A stretch of DNA of 64,000 nt from Myotis daubentonii. Taxonomy: Eukaryota; Chordata; Mammalia; Chiroptera; Vespertilionidae. Below are positions 11,490 through 22,704 of this stretch, one piece after another (the stretch's first letter is position 1; each line of letters starts with the position of its first letter). The DNA lies in assembly GCF_963259705.1 (NCBI RefSeq), contig NC_081841.1, positions 113,620,979 to 113,684,978 of the forward strand, written 5' to 3'. Below the pieces are notes generated by a model. That model did not search any database and was not told the origin of the DNA. It saw only the letters and a program-made list of their open reading frames with translations. Position numbers and translations under genes: made by a program.

Positions 11490-14400
11490 ATGAGTGAGAT
11501 TATGTGGTATTTATCTTTCTCTGACTGGCTTATTTCACTTAGCATAATGCTCTCCAGTTCCATCCATGCTGTTGCAAATGGAAAGAGTTCCTTCTTTTTT
11601 ACCGCAGCATATTATTCCATTGTGTAGATGTACCATAGTTTTTTAATCCACTCATCTGCTGATGGGCACTTAGGCTGTTTCCAAATCTTAGCTATGGTGA
11701 ATTCTGCTTCTATGAAATAGGGGTGCATATATCCTTTCTGGTTGGTGTTTCTGGTTTCTTGGTATATATTCCTAGAAGTGGGATCATTGGGTCAAATGGG
11801 AGTTCCATTTTTAGTTTTTTGAGGAAACTCCATACTGATCTCCACAGTGGCTGCACCACCCTGCATTCCCACCAGCAGTGAAGGGTTCCTTTTTCTCCAC
11901 ATCCTCTCCAACACTTGTTGTTTGTTGATTTGTTGATGATAGCCATTCGGACAGGTGTGAAATGATACCGCATTGTCATTTTGATTTGCATCTCTCCTAT
12001 AATTAGTGACTTTGAGCATGTTTTCATATGTCTTTCGGCCTTCTGTATGTCCTCTTTTGAAAAGTGTCTATCTAGGTCCGTTGCCCATTTTTTGATTGCA
12101 TTGTTTATCTTCCTATTGTTAAGTTGCATGAGTTCCCTGTAAATGTTGGAGATTAAACCCTTATCGGTGATATCATTAGCAAATATGTTCTCCCATGCAG
12201 TGGGCCTCCTTGTTGTTTTGTTGATGGTTTCCTTTGCTGTGCAAAAGCTTTTTATTTTGATGTAGTCCCATTTGTTTATTTTCTCTTTAGTTTCCATTGC
12301 CCTAAGAGCAGTATCAGAGAAGAAATTCCTTGGGCATATGCTTGCAATTTCGCTGCCTGTGGATTCCTCTAGTATTTTTATGGTTTCCCATCTTATGTTT
12401 AAGTCTTTTATCCATTTTGAGTTTATTTTTGTGTGTGGTGTGAATTGGTGGTCTAGTTTCATCTTTTTACATGTATCTGTCCAATTTTCCCAACACCATT
12501 TATTGAAGAGACTGTCTTGACTCCATTGTATGCTCTTGCCTCCTTTGTCGAATATTAATTGGGCATAGTGGTTTGGGTCAATTTCTGGGTTCTCTATTCT
12601 ATTCCATTGATCTATATGTCTGTTCTTGTGCCAGTACCAAGCTGCTTTAAGAACAGTGGCTTTGTAATACAGCTTGATATCTGGTATTGAGGTCCCACCT
12701 ATTTTATTCTTCTTTCTCAGGATTGCTGCAGCTATTCAAGGTGTTTTTTTTAATTCCAGATGAATTTTTGGAACGTTCTTTCTAGATCTGTGAAATATGC
12801 CATTGGTAATTTGATGGGGATTGCATAGAATCTATAGATTGCTTTGGGTAGTATGGACATTTTGATGATGTTGATTCTACCAATCCATGAACACGGTATA
12901 TTCTTCCACCTGTTTATGTCTTCCTCTATCTCTTTTTTCTGTGTCCTGTAGTTTTTCGCATATAAGTCTTTTACCTCCTTAGTTAAGTTTATTCCTAGGT
13001 ACCTTAATGTTTTTGGTGAGATGGTAAATGGGATTGCTTTTTTAGTCTCACTTTCTGGAAGTTCACTATTGGTGTAAAGAAATGACATGGAGCCCTGACT
13101 GGTTTGGCTCAGTGGATAGAGCGTAGGTCTGTGGACTGAAGGGTCCCAGGTTTGATTCCGGTCAAGGGCATGTGCCTTGGTTGCTGGCACATCCCCAGTA
13201 GGGGGTGTGAAGGAGGCAGCTGATTGATGTTTCTCAGAGATGTTTCTAGCTCTCTATCACTCTCCCTTCCTCTCTGTAAATAATCAATAAAATATGTTAA
13301 AAACAAAGACATGCCATGGATTTCTTGGCATTAATTTTGTATCCTGCTACATTGCCAAATTCATTTATTAAGTCTAATAATTTTTTGATGGAGTCCTTTG
13401 GGTTCTCTATGTACAGTATCATGTCATCTGCAAATAAGGACAGTTTTACTTCTTCTTTTCCAATTTGGACGCCTTTTATTTCTTCTTCTTGTCTGATCAC
13501 AATGGCTAGTACTTCCAATACTATGCTGAACAGGAGTGATGAAAGTGGGCATCCCTATCTTGTTCCTGTTCTTAAGGGAAATGGTTTTAGTTTTTGCCCA
13601 TTGAGTATGATGTTGGCTGTAGGTTTGTCATATAAGGCTTTTATTATGTTGAGGTATGATCCCTCTATTCCCACTTTGCTGAGCGTTTTTATCAGAAAAG
13701 GGTGTTGGACTTTGTCAAATGCCTTTTCTGCATCAATCAATATGATTATGTGATTTTTGTCTCTCAACTTGTTTATGTGATGTATTACGTGTATTGATTT
13801 GCGGATATTGTACCATCCTTGCATCCCTGGGATAAAACCTACTTGGTCATGGTGTATGATCTTTCTGATGTACTGCTGGATCCGATTTGCTAGGATTTTG
13901 TTGAGGATTTTGGCATCTATGTTCATGAGGGGTATTGGCCTGTAATTCTCTTCCATTGTGTAGTCTTTATCTGGTTTTGGTATTAGGGTGATGCTGGCTT
14001 CATAGAATGAGCTTGGAAGTGTTCCTTCCTCTTGAATTTTTTGTAGTAGTCTGAGGAGGATAGGTTTTAGTTCTTCCTTGAAGGTTTGGTAAAACTCCCC
14101 TGTGAAGCCGTCTGGCCCTGGGCTTTTGTTTGCTGGAAGCTTTTTGATGACTGCTTCAATTTCTTTTATAGTTATTGGCCTATTGAGGTTTTTGGATTCT
14201 TCCTGGTTAAGTTTTGGAAGGTTGTATTTATCTAGGAATATGTCCATTTCCTCCAGGTTGTCTAGTTTGTTGGAATAGAGTTGTTCATAGTATTTTTTAA
14301 CGATCCTTTGTATTTCTGTGGGGTCTGTTATTTTTCCTCTTTCATTTCTGATTTTGTTTATTTGGGTCCTCTTTGTTTCTTGGTGAGCCTGGCTAGAGGT

Positions 14401-15518
14401 TCATCAATCTTGTTTATCCTTTCAAATAACCAGCTCTTGGTTTTGTTGATCTTTTGTATTGTTTTTTTGGTCTCTATGTCGTTTATCTCCACTCTTATCT
14501 TTATTATTTCCTTCCTTCTGCTTACACTGGGCTTTTCTTGTTGCTCTCTTTCTAGCTCTTTGAGTTGTAGGGTTAGGTAATTTGTTATCATTGTTACTTG
14601 TTTTTTGCAGTAGGCTTGTAGAGCTATGAACTTCCCTCTCAAGACTGCTTTCGCTGTGTCCCATAGGTTTTGGATTGTTGTGTTTTCATTGTCATTTGTT
14701 GCCATGATGTTTTTTATTTCTTCTTTGATCTCTCTGGTAAACCAGTCATTAATAGAATGCTATTTAGTGTCGATGTGTTTGATTTCTTTTGGATTGTTTT
14801 TATTGTAGTTGATTTCCAGTTTTATGGCATTGTGATCTGAGAAGATGCTTGATGTGATTTCTATCTTCTTGAATTTAAAAAGACTTTTCCTGTGTCCCAA
14901 TATGTGGTCTATCTTTGAAAATGACCCATGTGCACTTGAGAAGAATATATATTCTGTGGCTTTGGGGTGAAATGTTCTGAAGATGTCAATTAATTCCATC
15001 TGATCTAGTGAGTCATTCAGGATTGATGTTTCTTTGCTCATTTTTTGTTTAGAGGATTTGTCCTATAGTAATAGTGGGGTGTTAAAGTCCCCTACTATGA
15101 TTGTATTGCTGTCCATCTCTCCCTAGATCTCCTCCAGAAGATTTCTAATGTATTTTGGTGCTCCTATATTGAGTGCGTATATGTTTACCAGAGTTATTTC
15201 TTCTTGTTGGATTGCTCCCTTTAGTATTATGAAGTGGCCTTCCTTATCTCTTTTTAGGTCCTTCACTTTGTGATCTAATTTGTCAGATATAAGTATCGCT
15301 ACCCCAGCTTTTTTTTCGTTTCCATTCGCCTGAAAAACTTTTGTCCATCCCTTCACCATCAGTCTATGTGCGTCTTTATTTTTGAGGTGCGTTTCCTGTA
15401 GACAGCATATATATGGGTCATGTTTTCTTATCCACTCAGTTATCCTATGTCTTTTGATTGGGGCATTTAATCCATTTACATTTAAAGTTATTATTGATAG
15501 ATACTTGTTTGTCCCCAT
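11490..15518 (-). pseudogene. L1 ORF2 (endonuclease-reverse transcriptase) pseudogene
   Basis: Begins with the AP-endonuclease domain (MGTNKYLSIITLNVNGLN..; ..CCLQETH..; the ..SDHNAI.. motif near 14,830). The RT domain follows (..[18 protein letters not shown]..; the catalytic FADD motif near 13,430), then the C-terminal domain down to 11,490. Stops occur after the first 131 residues and again between domains. A Ves SINE interrupts the frame at 13,091-13,300. It cannot make a full protein. Confidence 0.88.
13091..13300 (+). mobile_element. Ves SINE in L1 ORF2
   Basis: Complete Ves from AGCCCTGACTGGTTTGGCTCAG to the AATAAAATATGTTAAAA tail, plus strand. The second L1 in this window is uninterrupted at the equivalent site (near 53,250), which confirms the insertion point. 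Confidence 0.9.
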
Positions 15519-15566
15519 TTTTATTCTTTACCCCTGTGTTCCTTCTTTGTTTCCTATATTTTCTTT

Positions 15567-16500
15567 TTACAGCAGACCCTTTAGCATTTCTTGCATTGCT
15601 GGTTTGGTGGTAATAAACTCCTGTAGTCCTTTTTTGTCTGTGTAGCTCCTGATTTCACCCTCAATTTTGATTGATAGCCTTGCTGGGTACAGTATGCTTG
15701 GATTCAGACCCTTCCTTTGCATGACTTTGTATATTTCATTCCATTCCCTTCTTTCCTGATGTGTTTCTGTTGAGAAATCAGTCACTAGTCTAATGGGGGA
15801 TCCTTTGTAGGTAACTTACTGTCTCTCTCTGGCTGCTTTTAAGATTCTTTGTCATTGGTGTTTGCCAATTTAATTATAATGTGCCTTGGCGTTGGTCTTT
15901 TGGGGTTCATTTTGTTTGGGACTCTGTGAGCTTCTTGGATTTGTGTGAGTTTTTTCTTCCCTATATCAGGGAAGTTTTCTGTCATTATTTTTTCAAACAT
16001 GTTTTCTATTCCTTGCTCAGTTTCCTCTCCTTCTGGCACCCCTATTATGCGGATGTTGCTTCATTTTGTGTTTTCCCAAAGTTCTCTTAGGCTCTCCTCC
16101 TGCTTTTTATTTTATTTTTTTTCTAGAAGCTGCTCTGCTTGGGTATTTTTTCCTACCTTGTCTTCTAGCTCACTGATGCGGTCCTCTGCTTCTTCTAGTC
16201 TACTGTTGATGCTTTCTATTGAGTTCTTTATAGCAGTGATGTCATTTTTCATTTCTTCTTGGTTCTTCATTTTCTCTTGGTTCTTACACATATTGTTGAA
16301 TTTGTCTTCCATTTTTTTCATCCACCTTATGACCATTTGTCTGAATTCTTTCTCTGACAGGTTGCTTGCCTCCATTGCCTCCATTTCATTTACTTCCTTT
16401 TCTGGTGATGCCTGTTTTTCTTTCATATGTGGGCTGTTTCTTTGTCTCCCTATGGTCTCTGTTCTCCAGGTGTTTGGTTATGTAGTTCTCTCTCTGCTGC
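15567..16500 (-). pseudogene. L1 ORF1 (ORF1p) pseudogene
   Basis: Frames carry the L1 ORF1p layout: an N-terminal coiled coil (..ESINSRLEEAEDRISELEDK..), an RRM-like segment (..IRIIGVPEG..), and the C-terminal domain (..RREWNEIYKVMQRKGL.. to ..FITTKPAMQEMLKGLL). At least one in-frame stop lies near 16,115, with frame changes near 16,040 and 15,790. ORF1p is the RNA-binding trimeric protein of the L1 ribonucleoprotein. Confidence 0.85.
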
Positions 16501-17178
16501 ATTGATTTAAAGGCACAAAATACAACACAGCAATGCACAACACACAAGGCACTGAACACAAATGTATTCACGATACTAATAACCCCAAATAAAGGTTACC
16601 ACCAGAGCAAAGAGAATTAGGGGATAAGGAAGAAAGAAGAGAAAAAGAAAAAACAGAGATAGGAAAAAAAAGGAGTGCAAAAATGAAATTGGGAAAAAGA
16701 AAAAAGAAAGTAAGAGAGAAAAGAAAGGGAAGGAATTAGAAGAGGGGAAGAAACTATTTATATGGGGAGAAAACTCCAATAGAACAGCCACTAATCCCAA
16801 CAAATTCTAGCAACAGATCCCTGGAGATGAATGCAATCTACAAACAACAACTAATATCAAGCGAGGTGAGGGAAAACAGAAGCAAAAAAAATAACCGGAA
16901 AAAAAAACCAACAGAAAAATAAAAATAAAAAGCAAAACAATCTCACAAACAACCATAAAAAAACTCAACAATCAAGCAAACAACAAAACGACAGAGAGGA
17001 AAAAGAAAATTTGGATAATAAAGAAAGATAAGAGAGAGGCGTATATGGATTTAGAGCAGGGGATTGGAAATCAGATATATAAGTAGGGTGAAATTTTAAC
17101 AGGGGGTAAAAAGAAGGAATAGGGAAAATCTAAAGCAGGAATAGGGTAAGAGAAACAGGACAATAAAAGGGGAAAACT

Positions 17179-17410
17179 GGCCCTGACCGGTTTGGCTCAG
17201 TGGATAGAGCATCGGTCTGTGGATTCAAGGGTCCCAGGTTCAATTCCCATCAAGGGCATGTACCTTGGTTGCAGGCACATCCGCAGTTGGGAGTGTGCAG
17301 GAGGCAGTTGATCAATGTTTCTTTCTCATAGATTTTTCTAACTCTCTATCCCTCTCCCTTCCTCTCTGTAAAAAATCAATAAAATATATTTTTAAAAAAA
17401 GAAAAGAAAA
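17179..17410 (+). mobile_element. Ves SINE in L1 5' UTR
   Basis: Starts GGCCCTGACCGGTTTGGCTCAG and ends in an AATAAAATATATTTTTAAAA tail. The L1 leader resumes afterwards ('..ttagtttcttaattaaaagg..'), as in the second L1 near 61,885. Confidence 0.9.
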
Positions 17411-17480
17411 AAGAAAAAATTAGTTTCTTAATTAAAAGGTGAATAAAAAAATAAAAATGTGCAGTAGTGAAGGTCCTTCA

Positions 17481-17746
17481 CGACCCTTTCACAGGGCTCA
17501 CCTAAGACCATCAGAAAACACATATATAATTACATATTGTTTTTGTAATTAATCACTATGCTTTAATTCTGTTCAATTTGTAACAATGAAAATACATCCT
17601 GCATATCAGATATTTACATTATGATTTATAACAGTAGCAAAATTACAGTTATGAAGTAGCAATGAAAATAATTTTACAGTTGGGGGTCACCACAACATGA
17701 GGAACTGTTTTAAATGGTCGTGGCATTAGGAATGTTGAGAACCACG
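17481..17746 (-). mobile_element. SPIN hAT element, one end truncated
   Basis: Inverted SPIN_NA sequence from 'cgaccctttcacagg' to 'gttgagaaccac'. The outer 40 or so bases expected at the left (the GGTCGCGACCC-rich end) are missing. The break coincides with loss of the L1 5' end, so this is a recombination or deletion junction. Confidence 0.85.
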
Positions 17747-17905
17747 GTTCTAGAGCTTCAGGGTTCAGTGGATACTGTCTCTGATGCGGATGTGAGGCTT
17801 TCTGCAGGATCTGGAAGGCATGGGAAAGAGGCAACTTACCCTAGCTGCACCCTGAAGGCTGAGAAAAATATATCTCTCATGGATTCCCAGATAAACCTGT
17901 AACAG

Positions 17906-18040
17906 CTACAGCCTCTGAGGGTTTGGGAGGAATACAGAGAAGGTGGCTCCAGCATTGGGTAGGAAATTAATTTCCTTGCCCCCCACTGTCAGACTTACCC
18001 AGGGCTCCTCGGTGGAGATGGCAGTCCTCTGAGGAGCAGC
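17906..18040 (-). pseudogene. Retroviral protease (pro) remnant
   Basis: The minus-strand frame reads ..WVSLTVGGKEINFLPNAGATFSV.., matching the start of gammaretroviral protease. The catalytic Asp-Thr/Ser-Gly triad is replaced by Asn-Ala-Gly, so the active site is lost. Only the N-terminal part remains. Confidence 0.75.
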
Positions 18041-19310
18041 ATTGAGAGACCTTGAGCCCCTGTTGGGCCAGCTGGGTCGCCAGCCCTGCCCCAAGGAACC
18101 TCCATCTCCTGGGGCAGTTGACTTACCGTGATTTCCTTGACAGACAGGACAGGGCTTTGGGGTCTGCCATGCCCCTTGGAGAAACTATGGTGGATAAGTC
18201 CAACCTGTCTACAGTTGTAGCAGGTGGCTGGGACTGACCATTCACCTCTGGGCTCTGACTTGGAGCCCTTGCTCTTCTGGAGCATGGCACAAAGAGCCTT
18301 AGTTCTGGCTTTTCCTGTTTCTCCTTTTTTCCTTCTCCCGGTCTCTATTATAGAACACAGAGGTGGTAACTTTCAGGAGATTTTCTAAATTACTCTTGGG
18401 ACCAATAGCCAATTCTTGCAACCTCCTAATGTCTGGGACTGCCTGAGTGATAAATTTGTCCTTTAAAATTAGTTGTCCCAATTCTGAATCTGGGGTAACC
18501 AATGCCTCCCTGAACCTTTCTAAAAAGCTGAGGGGATTCTGTCATCCCCTTGATTAATGGTGGTTAATTTAGAGTAGCTGACAGGCTTTGTTTTACTACA
18601 TCTGAGGCCTTCTATAATACAGAACTGGCAGTGGTTTATTTTCTACCTTTTAGTTTCAGGATTCTACTGAGGGACTCCTGTCCTGTTATATCCCTACTTC
18701 TTTCCTCAGAGTCCTTTATTTCCCTGGCATAAGTAAGAAAATGGTCATCTCCAGATTCTCTTGCTTTTTCTAGTATTCCTTGCTTTACAGTTGCTGAGAG
18801 GGTCAAGTTTAATATGAGCATGGTGTCTCTAATTCTCTGTATGAGAGATTATACACTTGAATAAGGGTTTGGAAAACCTTAATATATTTGTCAGAGTCTT
18901 CCAAGAACTTTCCTAAATTATTTTTAATTTGTGTCATGTCCCAGGGTGAGAAGGGAATCTAGGCTAAAGTATGACCAGATCCTTCATTTGTCTTGGGGCA
19001 AGTTAAGATCGGCTCAATCCTGGGCGGGGGGCATGGTCTCCACCTTTCCCTGGGTGGACTTTGGATTGTTATTGCTAAGAGCAAAAGACTAAGTTTACAG
19101 TTTCCCTGCCTACCTCTGACTCGTCCCCTAGAGTAAAGAAAGCCTGTGACTTCCAACTACTTCCCATTTTTCCTACAGAAAGTTGGTATTGAGGCCAAAC
19201 CTGAGGGCAAAGAGAAATCAGGCACTATTTTTTTTTTCAGGTCTGTAGGTCAAATTTATCCCAATTTTTTGAGGGTGCGTCCTAGGGGCTGTCTTTATGT
19301 AGTATGGATG
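17990..19310 (-). pseudogene. Gammaretrovirus-like gag remnant
   Basis: A matrix-like start (..PLGRTLKKLG..) lies near 19,290. A capsid C-terminal segment (..LILKDKFITQAVPDIRRLQELAIGP.. then ..SVFYNRDRE..) lies at 18,502-18,310. A degenerate CCHC knuckle (CYNCRQVGLIHHSF) lies near 18,215, with the last Cys lost. Several frameshifts and stops separate the pieces. Confidence 0.75.
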
Positions 19311-20013
19311 ACACGCTTCCCGTCTGAAAGAAGAAAAAATAAGAGAAACGTATAAGGATGACTAGCCTCCTTGTACCCACAAAAGACATCCTGCATCCAT
19401 TGTGATGATTTTAGGTGACCCACCTTGCTGATATGTGGTCACAGACAAGGTGGCTGGGTGGACTAACTGCACTTACCACCACGACTGACGACCAACGCTC
19501 ACGCAGAGGCCACCTCCACTTGATGTCTTCCTGATGAGAGTGGTGTGTATAACCTGTGTTCTCAGGCCCTTTGTCTGTGATTAAAGTGCCTGAGATGGTT
19601 CTAATGTTTTTGAAGTACCTACTGAACTGAATGTCCGAGGGATTTAATGTAGGATGAGGACTTAAGAGAGTTTACACAGTATTTGGAACCCTGGTTTGGA
19701 ACCCTCAGAACTAGTACAAACAGCTCTGGTCCCCACCCTTTGTATGCCCTCATCAAAGGATTTATCCTCTGCCTGATTTCTGGGGAAAGGATGGAATTTA
19801 TTTCTGGCCAAATTTAATACTTTAAACTCCCTGCTCACTGGCTTAGCTCTTTGTTTTTACTGAACCTTAATTTCTGCTGTTTTACTTTTAAACCTTAAAA
19901 ATGCCACCTCAGAGACTTTACCTTCTTTAAAACAGGGCAAACAACCTGGTTGCTTCCTAAAAAATGCCTGGAAGAGGGACATGCTAGTTCACTTTGCAGG
20001 GAACAGTTTAGGT

Positions 20014-20081
20014 CAGGGTCGCCAACCTTTCAGACCTCACGGACCACCAGTGGTCTTTGGACCACCGGTTGGCGACCGCTG
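20014..20081. mobile_element. 68-bp hAT miniature element with 8-bp TSD
   Basis: CAGGGTCGCCAACCTTTC at the left and CCGGTTGGCGACCGCTG at the right are inverted repeats. Identical 8-bp duplications GTTTAGGT lie at 20,006-20,013 and 20,082-20,089. A 'ggaccaccagtggtc' palindrome forms the core. Confidence 0.85.
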
Positions 20082-21886
20082 GTTTAGGTAAAAGGACACC
20101 TTCTTAGTTCTTATTAAAGGTGAATATTGGTGGAAGAGATTTTTATTTCCCCTTTTTAAACTTTCACTGAGGTATGCTGGGAAGGGGGTACCACCTTCTA
20201 TATATACATTTTTGTTATTTCTACTTAATAATTCCGTGAAGTTCTACAAACCTTCATTTAGTTCAAAGATATGACCTGCTTAGAAGCCTGCAATTTAGAG
20301 TAAGTCAGAGTCCTTTCCATGGGTTTTTCTAAAGACATAAATGCACCAAAGTAAAGCAATGGCTGTCCAATATGACAAAATTCAAAAAGTGGCATGGTTA
20401 TAGATTTGTTTAAAATGTAATTGATAAAACCTTTATTTTATAACATTCTGAGATAACAAACAATTTGTACAACAAACAATTTGTATATAAAGTATAACAT
20501 GTGGCACACGGCTTGTTGTATATGGTGTATTAAGCATTGAAAACATTTATAAACCCCTAATATGAAACGCAAAACACCCTAGTGTCAGATGCAGAGTGAA
20601 AAAGACATCTCACAACTCCAGATTTATTTCACAGAGATCTCAAAAAAGGTGAGAGGCAAGCGACCTAGAAACTAATGGGCTAACTTAACAGCTGCATCTG
20701 GCTGTAGTGCTGCTGCGCACAGTAAGGGGCCATGCCTTCCTCACTTGTTGCATGCAGACAGACTTGGGGCTCCCATCCTAGATTTCTAAGGAGTTTGGAA
20801 AGTCCTCCTCTACCTGAGGAATTAACCCCTTCTTAGGTGCTGCAAACCTTTAATTCTGTCTTTAGTGAAGCAGATTGATGAAAAAAACTGTTCGGACTGG
20901 GAGTGAATTCTCTGAAAGGCTAAAAACTTCTACAGGGGGTACTGGCAGGAGTGGCTAAGGACTGTGATTAACCCCTGTTACACCTGATGGGAAGATCTAG
21001 TGCCATGCTTATATGCCAGGAGTAGAAAACAGCTGGCTGGCCCCACGTGTCTTAACTCATGCCTAGAAGTTTTCCCTTAGGACCTTTTACTCCCTTTATA
21101 CTAGAGAGGCCTGCACAAATGGAGACTGAGGAGTTAAGCTGAATGGGACCTGGACTGCAGAGGCAGTGGCCTTACTGGCTATTTCACCTGACCGAGATAG
21201 AGAGCAGAAGAAAAAGGCAGATGACTCTCCAATTAAAACCTGCTTGGGATCTGGGCCAGAGGAGTGGACATATGTAGTGGGTCAGAAATGTGATGTTTTT
21301 GGAAACATGTCTCAGTTTCTCTCCCGGCTGTTTAAGACAATCACAAGGACTCAGAATGCTGGGTGACCAACCCTTATTTGCATCACCTGGATAGGTCAGA
21401 ATTTAATTACGTGTGTTGTTAAAACCCTATGAGGCAGTCTTCATGCCATGGAGAGGTTCTCTCCCAGCACCCCCTCTGTGGCTTCCTACTCATGTAGGAA
21501 CATCCAAAAGTCCCGGACCTGGGGGAGGGCAGGGACCCAAGCACTCCCTTAGTCAATGGCCAGGCTTTGACTTGCTACTGGTGGAAGCCTAATGCTCTAA
21601 CCCGACCTGGCACCAGTTTATCCTGACATGGGAGACTTTTTGTGGCAGTCACCCTAGTGGCTATTACTTGACTGACCCATGCCCACTTTAGTTTGGCCCT
21701 GGAGATGGAGAGTGCATCTAGAAAAGAACAGTGAAAGAGAGAGGGAAATGCCTGCTTTTTGGACGGCAGCTAGGTTTAAGTGGCTGGTGGGCATCCGTCA
21801 ACCTCCAAAATTATACAAGAGACAGGAAAGGGACAGACTCTGTGGGTACACTCACCGTTCGACGTGAAGAGGATTGACTTATAAAA

Positions 21887-21904
21887 TTCCTGGATGACGC
21901 ACCA
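21887..21904 (-). other. Retroviral primer-binding site, tRNA-Gly-like
   Basis: Three nucleotides downstream of the LTR end, the minus strand reads TGGTGCGTCATCCAGGAA. By eye this matches 14 of 18 positions complementary to the 3' end of a tRNA-Gly(UCC). A GTGAGT splice-donor-like motif follows near 21,857. Confidence 0.55.
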
Positions 21905-21907
21905 TTA

Positions 21908-22704
21908 TGAAACGGGAAATCTGAACAGGAAACGCACGGTGTTCCCCTGGGCAGAATGGCTTCCTGGGCTCTTTGTCCATTGGAGTCGAAGAATGAAACC
22001 ATGGATGGAAGATGGCATAGCAAAGATGGAAATTTATTGAAGAACAAGTACAGACTCCCACGTGGGGAGGGGGAAGAATCTGCTGAGTTCCTTTTCTCTT
22101 ATGGTTTATAAAGGCTGCAGTTTTGTTTTTTGTTTTTTTAAATATATTTTATTGACTTTTTACAGAGAGGAAGGGAGAGGGATAGAGTCAGAAACATAGA
22201 TGAGAAACATCGACCAGCCGCCTCCTGCACACCCCCCACCGGGGTTGTGCCCACAACCAAGCTACATGCCCTTGGCCGGAATTGAACCTGGGACCCCTCA
22301 GTCCGCAGATCGACGCTCTATCCACTGAGCCAAACCGGCCACGGCAAGGCTGCAGTTTTTTGTGCCTTGATATCCCCTCTGGTTGGTCACTATCCCCACT
22401 TTGATTTGGTCACTACAGCAACTCCTGAGCTCAAGTCTCACATGAAGTATGTGATGTTCCCTCCTTCTTCTCCCTTATTGTTCTCCTATTCCCTCTGGGC
22501 TTTCCCTTCCATTTTGTAAATGTGTACGCTTTTGCTACTCCCAGCTCCCTTGTCTTATGGAAATATAACTTCTGCCGCTCCCAGCTCCTTTGTCTTCTGG
22601 AAATGAACCCTTTTGCAACTCTGTAGCCCTGTTTTTTTCCCACGGATCCCTTAATTCCTAAAATTTCCTAAACCTGCCTATTTCACCCCTAAAAATTCCT
22701 TTCA
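21908..22704 (-). repeat. ERV1 5' LTR
   Basis: On the minus strand it begins TGAAAGGAATTTTTAGGGG and ends CCCGTTTCA. A TATA-like TTTATAAACC lies near 22,110 and an AATAAA poly(A) signal near 22,034. It contains an inserted Ves SINE (22,125-22,345). No second LTR of this provirus was found within the window. Confidence 0.75.
22125..22345 (-). mobile_element. Ves SINE inside the LTR, 14-bp TSD
   Basis: Complete minus-strand Ves flanked by identical AAGGCTGCAGTTTT duplications at 22,111-22,124 and 22,346-22,359. Confidence 0.93.

Larger units (their letters stand above)
11210..17480 (-). mobile_element. LINE-1, near full length, minus strand, broken
   Basis: On the minus strand the order is: purine-rich 5' UTR (about 17,480-16,510), ORF1 remnants (about 16,510-15,567), ORF2 remnants (15,518-11,490), and a 3' UTR ending in poly-A at about 11,210. 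A plus-strand Ves SINE splits the 5' UTR (17,179-17,410) and another splits ORF2 (13,091-13,300). The far 5' end is lost where a truncated SPIN element begins at 17,481. Frameshifts and stops make it non-functional. Confidence 0.92.
17747..22704 (-). mobile_element. Gammaretrovirus-like endogenous provirus, partial (ERV1)
   Basis: Minus-strand order: 5' LTR 22,704-21,908 (holding a Ves SINE), primer-binding site 21,904-21,887, long leader, gag remnants about 19,310-18,000, protease start about 18,040-17,906. It then breaks at the SPIN junction; pol, env and the 3' LTR are absent. A hAT mini-element (20,014-20,081) sits in the leader. The frames are broken and no particle-forming capacity remains. 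Confidence 0.8.

Noticed and set aside
15945..16505. 186-codon plus-strand frame rich in Ser/Phe
   Set aside because: Antisense shadow of the minus-strand L1 ORF1. The same applies to other plus-strand frames across the L1 and HAL1 copies.
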